This document shows, in pieces, positions 57,780 to 64,000 of a DNA stretch of 64,000 bases. Below the pieces are notes generated by a model. That model searched no databases, was not told the DNA's origin, and saw nothing but the letters and a program-made list of their open reading frames with translations. Source of the stretch: Cristatella mucedo (taxonomy: Eukaryota > Bryozoa > Phylactolaemata > Cristatellidae). The position numbers and the translations under genes are program-made. Where the stretch lies: contig WPIO01000012.1 of NCBI GenBank assembly GCA_009760855.2, positions 7,851,001 through 7,915,000 of the forward strand, written 5' to 3'. How positions within the stretch are numbered: position 1 is the first letter of the stretch; each line of letters starts with the position of its first letter.

Positions 57780-58835
57780 CAACAACAGAAGGGGAACTAA
57801 ACAGGTCTACAGGGAGGGTCCTAAACAAAGCATACTATAGAGTCGCAAGGCGACGAAGCAAGCGCGAACAAGCGTGTTAGTTGGTCAGTCGGATTCCGCA
57901 GTCCCGCCGTTGTACCAACTCCGAATCCAACACTACGAGCGTACGCCGTAAAAGTGTAGCCGAGTTTTTCGGGTGCTAGCCTATTCCCACTAATGCCCTC
58001 TACTATCTATGTCCGTTCTTGGTCGTAACGCCGGCTCTCCGGCAACAGCGGTCCGCGGTTGATCGACTGGGTACACGAGATTTTATATAATACACACGCA
58101 TGCGCTGTACAGGAGGAAACTAAATAAGTCTACAGGGGAAGGTCCCAAACAGTGTACTCGTCGCCTTGCGTGCGTTGCCGCATCGCCGGAGCACGCCTGC
58201 ACCCATCCAGTTGCATAACTCGGCGAGACCGGCAGCCTCCAACAGCACGACTGACTCGGTCAACTTTTCCTACCCAAGAGTCGCGGTGAGTTCACGTCAC
58301 CACATATCCGGCCATGCCGTAGGTCGTACCCCGGCCTAGCCGGTGACCCTTACCCTCATTATGGCCGTCCGGTCCAAGTTAACCGAACATAGTCTGTGTA
58401 CAAAAAAATCGGGCTAGCTGAGTAACTGCTTGGTTGGTCGGAGTCGACGTTCACGACAGTCGAGAGCTTCCGCCAAAAGATGCCAACTCACGGGGGGGAG
58501 TCACGAACACGCTATACGGGGAACGCACAATATACAAGTCACAACAAGGAGCGTGCTATCCAGCTATACTCGGACCTTGGGCACTTGTTGCCCTGCGTGC
58601 GTGCCCGCATCGCCGGAGCATGCCTGCAACCATCCAGGTCCATAACTCGGCGAGACCGGGAGCCTCTAAAACCATAAATTGCTCGGCTAACTTCTTCTAC
58701 CCAAGATCCCCGGTGACCTCTCCTCACCACACTTCCGGCCATACCGTCGGTCAGATCCTGGCCTAGCCGGTGACCCTTACCACATTACAGCCGCCTTGTC
58801 TCCGCCAACCGAACCTAGCCAGGGTACAGAAGCAC
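57780..58835. repeat. GC-rich tandem repeat, about 430-550 base period
   Basis: 58150-58385 and 58585-58830 are direct repeats ('gcatcgccggagca', 'cataactcggcgagaccg', 'ctacccaaga', 'ggcctagccggtgaccctta'). Flanking words recur too: 'aactaaa.a.gtctacaggg' at 57795 and 58120, 'ttggtcgg' or 'ttggtcagtcgg' at 57880 and 58430. At least two and a half degenerate units are present. Frames inside are not conserved between units. Confidence 0.65.
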
Positions 58836-59184
58836 TCTTTTAAACCCTTTGAAGATCGTAACCGTTCCCATGCTATCCGGTTTATGAACCTAATAGCCAT
58901 TTCATAGTCCTTATGCAATTTGAAGCACCTACAGTACGGGTATTTGACAACAGAGAGTTCAATGGACTGGACAGTCAAGCGTTCGCTGAGACTCGCTACT
59001 CAAGTAAAAGTACGAGCACCATCGCTCGAGATCCTGTTCGGCAAAAATAGGCATGAGTATAAATATTTGAGACCGCTTATGCCGTTAGCCTCGTTTCAAG
59101 ACGGTTATTCCATCAGTGTTAGTATCAGCCGTGAAGTGGTTTTGTTATTAAGTGACCACAACAGCTCTACAGACAAGTCTGCGT
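58836..59184. other. Unassigned sequence before a LINE
   Basis: A plus frame of 122 codons (58920-59288) runs from here into LINE sequence, but only its last 30 codons match the LINE. The first 90 are unrecognised and may be an upstream part of a decayed ORF2. Confidence 0.35.
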
Positions 59185-59605
59185 ACTTTCAGTTACTTTA
59201 TGTTGCTACAATTTGGGCATGTTTAGGCCGGGACACCGAATCTAAATTGGTCCATGCATTTGTGATATCCCGCCTTGACGGTCTGTAACTCTTTGCTTGC
59301 TGGTCTACCGGCTTATGCAATCAGGCGCATACAGCTGGTGCATAAACCCTGCAGCTGGCTTGTCTGCCGTAAACGTTGCTGTTGCCACAACATGCCACTT
59401 CTCGCCGACCTGCACTGGCTCCCAGTCAAGCAACGCATTGACTTCCAGCTTGTGTCAGAAACATTTGGATCCCTTCATTCTTTGGCTCAAGCCTACCCAT
59501 CAAGTATATTCCTCCACCAGGCTAAGCATCATACCACCAGATTTTGGAATCTAGTTGTTTACCTTTACCTCGTTCAAACCTCAAATCCTCTATAGAAGTT
59601 TCTGC
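59185..59605 (+). mobile_element. L2/CR1-type LINE fragment
   Basis: The plus strand reads 'ATIWACLGRDTESKLVHAF', 'LLAGLPAYAIRRIQLVHKP', 'LLADLHWLPVKQRIDFQLV' and 'LVQTSNPL', in order, across two frames and with stops. The 3' UTR is cut short at about 59605. Confidence 0.82.
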
Positions 59606-59714
59606 CAGCAATCTGATCCGCACTTTGCCTGTGAGTCCTTGGCAATTTAGTGCTGGCTGTTGAAGTCGCACAGCTGCTGCATTCCCGTCGCACGTGGCAC
59701 CACCTATTCTAATA

Positions 59715-60060
59715 AACTTATAATAATAATAATGATATAATTGATATAGAGCCTACAGAGACTCAAGCTGTTTCTAGGCACTTTACACTTGCTGCAAAGG
59801 AAGCACGATCGAATGGCTAGTGGTAGCTTACTCAATAAACAACAAGTATGACATAGTTAAGGGTGACATGCACAAGGTGAGCATGCAAGAATGGTTAGTG
59901 GCACCATGCACAGTGTCATCACGCAGAAGCACATTAAGGACGAATCACTGGACCCACTATATGCTGTGATAAATAGATCCGTTTAAACTTCTTTTTAATG
60001 ATATGATCAAGTTAGAAGAAGTCGTTACAAAAGTCGGGAGCGAGTTCCAGGCCCTCACAG
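59715..60060 (-). mobile_element. 5'-truncated L2/CR1-type LINE
   Basis: It has AAT repeats (59718-59733), the hairpin (59748-59788), the conserved 3' UTR and a decayed coding end to 'gggagcgagttccaggcc'. It lies tail to tail with the previous fragment. Confidence 0.82.
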
Positions 60061-60310
60061 CCAACAGCCCATTGCTTCGGCACCAACTTGTGGTAAATGT
60101 AAATGCCTTTGGTTGTCTTCTAGGTGCAGACACTGGTGACACTGATGCTGGCAGCCCTCAGGCTGCCAGATGGATGGGGGGGGGGGGCAGCTGCATTTCG
60201 CAAGCCGGCATTGAACCCCAATGCTTGCCGTTCCCCAGTGGCAGCTGGCTGATCGTGAACCCTTCCTTCCATCAAAACTCAGGAGCCTCATTTACACATC
60301 AGAACTTAGA
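60061..60310. repeat. Diverged relative of 6060-6320
   Basis: 'aggtg.agacactggtgac', 'ggcagc.ct.gggctgcc', 'tggatggggc', 'cagctg.ctgatcgtgagcc' words occur in the same order as at 6060-6320 and 27130-27420. As in those places it is followed by a minus-strand family-1 SINE end. A 12-G run sits at about 60176-60187. Confidence 0.6.
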
Positions 60311-60446
60311 AATAAATTACTACAATTCACTAGCATAAACTCAGCAAGAGCTTAATCTCTATTCAGGTGCTTCACATATGCCACAGTGCTCGATTCCACG
60401 ACCACGGTCGTCAAAGGTGAGCACATTAACCCCTGAGCCAGTCCAT
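60311..60446 (-). mobile_element. tRNA-derived SINE, family 1
   Basis: On the minus strand: 'ggctcaggggttaatgtgct', 'ggtcgtggaatcgagcac' (B-box region), 'gcacctgaatagagatt', and the TTTA-type end at 60311. It is more decayed than 56342-56491. Confidence 0.7.
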
Positions 60447-60514
60447 TGTAATCAGTTTGCTTTACATAGGTGCACTAGTTACACACAGAGCACCTCTCTC
60501 AGGGAAGATAATAA

Positions 60515-61335
60515 TTATAATAACCCACTTGATAAAGCGCCATCAGAGCACTCAATCTCTTTCTAGACTCTTCACATTCGCTACAAAGGAATTACGATCG
60601 AATGGTGAGTGGTAACATGCTTGATAAACAACATGAATAACATGGTTAGGGGTGACAGCACAGAGTCGGCGTGCTAGTGTGGTTAGTGGCAGCATGCACA
60701 GTGTCATCTGGCATAAGAACATACAGGGAGAATATATATCCTAGCTGATTAAACAGCCTCTTTTTGTATAGCGACAGAAGAGCCTTTACGGCTATCACCA
60801 CCGCTTGCAGTGGCGATAAAGGATCGCCCACTGCAGGAATCGAACCCACGACCTCGGGACCGAGGTTGTGAAAGCAACCACCTTACCTAGTGTGCCATCA
60901 CGGCTCACAGTGATCCACTAAATGCAGTCATAAATAGTTGTTTTTAATTTGTTTTTAAAAGTGGTCAAGTCAGGGGATGTCCTGACTGGAATTCGACAGT
61001 GATTTCCAGGCTTTGGGAACTAAATGCACGGTCCCAAAGGATTTGCGATTTGTACGAGCTATAGGGAAACGGCTAGTTTCCGAAAAGTGTAGAAAAGTAC
61101 GATTCTTAGCCTGATTGGGAGTAGATCTGATAGGTTCGCTGGAGCCAAAGAGTGATTGGACCTAAAAGTGAGTGAAAAAACCTTGAAGTCGATTCGTTGC
61201 TTGACTGGCAGCCAGTGCAGGTCGGCAGGAACTGGTGTGATTTGGCAACTGCAACTCCCTGAACAGATAAGCCTAGCTGCAGAGTTTTGTACCAGCTCTA
61301 AGCACCTGATTGCATATGCCGGTAAGGCAGCAAGC
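60515..61335 (-). mobile_element. L2/CR1-type LINE split by a SINE
   Basis: The 3' part (60515-60738: AAT repeats, hairpin, 3' UTR) and the coding part (60908-61335) are one element separated by the SINE at 60739-60907. The coding part reads 'LPAYAIRCLELVQNSAARLI' and 'VPADLHWLPVKQRIDFKVFS', ending in a broken 'FYTFRKLAVSL' region. Confidence 0.87.
60739..60907 (-). mobile_element. tRNA-derived SINE, family 2, inserted in a LINE
   Basis: On the minus strand: 'gtgagccgtgatggcacac', 'ggtcgtgggttcgattcctg' (a perfect GGTTCGATTCC B box), 'gcagtgggcgatcc', and the tail 'gtttaatcagctagga' with a short TA run. It interrupts the LINE 3' UTR before the 'cactaaatgc' word. Confidence 0.88.
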
Positions 61336-61395
61336 AATAGTTTATGTGTAAAACACTTATATAGGGCTTAAGTTCTTTTAGGGTTCTATACAATT

Positions 61396-61455
61396 GACAC
61401 ACACACCAAAAACACACACATCACAAACACACACACAGAGACACACACACACACG

Positions 61456-61522
<67 letters not shown>

Positions 61523-61552
61523 CTGTGTGTGTGTTTGTGTGTGTGTATGTAT
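61396..61552. repeat. (CA)n-(TA)n-(TG)n inverted-repeat microsatellite
   Basis: A CA-rich arm, a central AT run (61474-61494) and a TG-rich arm form an almost perfect inverted repeat. The arm interruptions are mirrored as well: 'cacaaac' and 'cagaga' on the left, 'gtctgtg' and 'gtttgtg' on the right. Confidence 0.92.
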
Positions 61553-62515
61553 TAATGCCGATTTACAGAGAAGCCTTTTGCCAGGATGAATATGAAAACA
61601 ATGAAAGAACTTCTTAGAAGCCCTGGCTACCCGAAAGAAAGCGGTTCAGTGGCAGCACTCCAGCACAGCAATAATTGAGTTGTGCATGACTGAATATTTC
61701 TGCGCTGCCAAATGGGGCCAGTCATTATAACGTGTCTATGCTTGATGTGCTGGTCAATGAAAGACTCGGGAATAGTGTTCTGGCCATGTCGATAATCCTA
61801 TTCTTTTTACTGGCAGGTCTTTACCACTACTTCCCAAACCTGTCTACCATTTGAGAAGTGCTTATCGCACTTTCTTCATCTGGCATTTATATGCTGTCTG
61901 CAATTGATTGCCCACTTTGGGTGTTAGCATCTTTGCTCAAGCGACCAGCCATGTTCCCAGCATTTGCTGCATGGGATTTTTGCTCGGCAGCTTAACTGCC
62001 AGCATAGGCCTGGGTCTTTCGTGGAGTTGCCGACGGAGCGATAACGAGAGCTCAAGCTCTGGCCAGCTGCTTGCCTCGCGCCCAAAGGCTTGGGCTAGGG
62101 CAAGCAGAGGACCTCGGGTCATATTGCTTGTGAGAATAACAGTTGGAAATGATGCTGCAGACGATTGCATGTAGCCTCAGGAGCCTCCAAGGCAGACAAT
62201 GCTAACCTGCAGATGTTAGTTAGGAGCTTCTTTAGCCTGAGCTGTTAGCCATGATGTACCGGTTAGTCATGACAGAGGATACTATGAACAGTATGATACA
62301 GGGTAGAGGATAAGACGGCAAATGGTGGACAGAAAAGGAAATCATTTCTTAGTCAACTGTTGGTGGCAGCAAGTGTCACCAACTTTCACTCTTTTACCGG
62401 GACAGTTCTCCGGCTTCCTGCTCGTGTTATCATGTGGGTTGATATTAGCTGCTACAACTGGTTACACCTGCTGGCAGTGCTTCCTGTGTTGACACATGCA
62501 GAGTCCACCGTATCA
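61553..62515. other. Unassigned sequence
   Basis: Overlapping frames of about 80 codons on both strands at 61908-62174 are unrecognised. No repeat relation is seen. Confidence 0.35.
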
Positions 62516-62619
62516 TGGTGCCACCAGCTCTGTCTCTTTCTTTCTCTGTTTTTTCTCTCTTTCTCCTTTTCTCTCCCTTTCTCTCTATTCCCCTCTCATT
62601 CTCTTTCTTTCTCTCTCAG
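62516..62619. repeat. Pyrimidine-rich tract before a LINE
   Basis: About 100 bases of mostly C and T follow 'tgccaccagctctgtct', a lead-in also seen at 6425 and 27505 ('caccaccagctctttct'). The LINE starts directly after it. Confidence 0.8.
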
Positions 62620-63389
62620 CTACATAAAATTGCTAAAATTCGGGCTTGTTTAGATAAGGATACCACGTCTAAGTTGGTCCATACATTCGTGACATTCCAT
62701 CTCGACTTCTGCGATTCACTGCTTACTGGCCTACCGGCATGTGCGATCAGGCGATTTCAGCTGGTGCAAAACCCTGAAGCTAGGCTTTTCTGTCGTGAGC
62801 ATCGCAGTTACCACATCACACCACTTCTCGACGACCTGAACTGGCTACCAGTCAAGCAGTGGATCGACTTCAAAGTTTCGTTGCTCACTTTTAGGTCACT
62901 TCATTTTTTGGATCCAGCCAATCGCTCAGATCTACTCCCCCACCAGGCCAAGCATCGTACCATCCACTTTTCGGAATCCAACAGTTTACCACTACCTCGT
63001 ACAAACCCCAAATCCTTTGGAGACAGTGCATTTAGTTCGTCTGCTCCCAAAGCCTGGAACTCTCTCCCAACTTGCGTCAGATTATCCACTGACTTGACCA
63101 CATTTAAAAAGTACTTAAAAACACACCTATTTAGGACAGCATTTAGTGGGTCCCTGCGATTCGTCTTTCATGTGCTTATACGTGCTGACACTGTGCATGC
63201 TGCCACTAACCACATTTGCATGTTGACCCTGTTCATTTCACCCCTAACCATATTATTCATGGTGTTTGTTTATCAAGCATGATATTACTCACCATTCAAT
63301 TGCATTTCCATTTGCAGCAAATGTAAAGCGCCTAGAAGAGATTGAGTTCTCTGAGGGTGTTTTTTCAAGTGCATTATTATTATTATTAT
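62620..63389 (+). mobile_element. Best L2/CR1-type LINE copy (3' end)
   Basis: The plus strand is open for about 220 LINE codons to the stop at 63280-63282. In order: 'KIRACLDKDTTSKLVHTFVT', 'DSLLTGLPACAIRRFQLVQN', 'HITPLLDDLNWLPVKQWIDF', 'HRTIHFSESNSLPLPRTNPK', 'SAPKAWNSLPTCV', 'FRTAFSGSL'. This is the region C-terminal to the reverse-transcriptase core. The 3' UTR follows with the hairpin (63325-63362) and ATT repeats. The RT core and endonuclease are absent, so it is a 5'-truncated copy, but it is the least decayed of those in the window. Confidence 0.92.
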
Positions 63390-64000
63390 CTCTCTCCCTC
63401 GCTTTCTCTCTTAGTCTCTCTCTTTATCTCTCTCTGTCTCTGCCTCTCTTTGTCCCTCTATTTCTCTCTTTTCTGTCTTTTTCTCTCTCTTTTTTCTCTT
63501 TATTTATTTCTCTTTCTCTCTCTTTCTTTCTGTCTCTTTGTCTCTTTCTCTCTGTTTCTCTTTTTTTCTCTGTTTCTCTTACTTTCTCTCTCTCTCTCAT
63601 TGTCTCTCTTTCTCTCGCTGTTTCTCTCTTTCCCTCTCTGTGTCTCTGCCTCTGTTTTTATTTCTATTTCTATTTCTTCCACTCTCCTAATTTCCCTCTC
63701 TTTTTCTCTCCGTCTCTAGCTTTCTCTCTCTTCCCCTCTCTTTGTCCCTGTCTCTCTTTTTTATCGATCTTTCTCTTCCTCTGTCTTCTCTCTCTCTTTT
63801 TCTCTATAATTTGCTTTCTTTCTCTCCCATTCTTTCTCTTTCTTTTTCTTTCTCTCTCTTCCTCTTTTTATCTCATTCTCTTTTTCTTGTTCTCCTAGTC
63901 TCTGCTCGTCTCACCGTCTCAATCTCAGCTTCTCTCTTTTTCATTCTCCCTCTCTCTCTCTTCGCAGTCTTTTTCTGGTTCCTTTTCAGTCTCTAGCTTT
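63390..64000. repeat. Long pyrimidine tract to the window end
   Basis: About 610 bases are nearly all C and T on the plus strand (TCTC, TTTC and CCTC mixtures) and continue past the window. Long Leu/Ser/Phe frames of up to 210 codons on the plus strand and Glu/Arg/Lys frames on the minus strand follow from this composition. Confidence 0.95.

Noticed and set aside
63266-63996. Long plus-strand frames of up to 210 codons (Leu/Ser/Phe-rich) and a Glu/Arg/Lys-rich minus frame
   Set aside because: They lie in a continuous C/T tract, so any frame avoids stops. Composition alone explains them.

Overview
The window is animal (metazoan) genomic DNA with no bacterial, plastid or viral-genome character. 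It has interrupted genes with GT..AG splice sites, AATAAA polyadenylation signals, many 5'-truncated L2/CR1-type LINE tails, two tRNA-derived SINE families, a decayed Ty3/gypsy retrotransposon, and long CT, CA/TA/TG and ATT microsatellites. An invertebrate is likely, given the divergence of the one recognisable host gene and the style of the repeats, but the phylum cannot be fixed by eye.

The main find is a split gene on the minus strand, present three times. It codes for a small protein that matches the Sin3 corepressor subunit SAP30/SAP30L along its whole length. Exon 1 (58 codons) carries the first part of the zinc module. Exon 2 (99-101 codons) carries the closing C-x2-H, a basic stretch and the Sin3-binding domain. 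The copies are A (exons 12148-11975 and 8511-8206), B (20369-20196 and 17741-17442) and C (34187-34014 and 29594-29289). Exon 1 has the same length in all three, the intron is phase 0 in all three, and the donors (gtaaga, gtaaga, gtacga) and acceptor (tttaag) are kept. Introns are 3.5, 2.5 and 4.4 kb. Copies A and C are close relatives, B is older, and C has lost the zinc-ligand histidine (Tyr instead).

The genes lie in large repeat units. Unit A runs about 6810-16007 and is followed head-to-tail by unit B (16007-22780). Unit C (27893-37176), with its upstream flank 26690-27893, repeats 5590-16007. A decayed piece of a fourth unit starts at 37176. Older shared flanks (275-700, 22800-23200, 37990-38300; and 1193-1410, 26470-26690) show that larger blocks were copied too. 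Inside the units are a degenerate plus-strand LINE in the SAP30 intron and unrecognised plus-strand reading-frame remnants upstream of exon 1.

Layout: 1-5590 is repeat debris (LINE tails, an LTR-like piece, a degenerate GGCAAT-rich repeat, one SINE). Then come 5590-22780 units A and B, 22780-26690 shared flank, a small LTR element (23215-24715), a LINE-related repeat and a CT tract, and 26690-37176 unit C. 37176-49740 is gene-poor repeat sequence with one possible unknown exon near 47757-47945. 49740-58830 is GC-richer and holds the broken gypsy element (51891-56270, minus strand) and a GC-rich tandem repeat. 58830-64000 is LINE/SINE-rich and ends in a long pyrimidine tract. Apart from the SAP30 family I see no host gene I can name.
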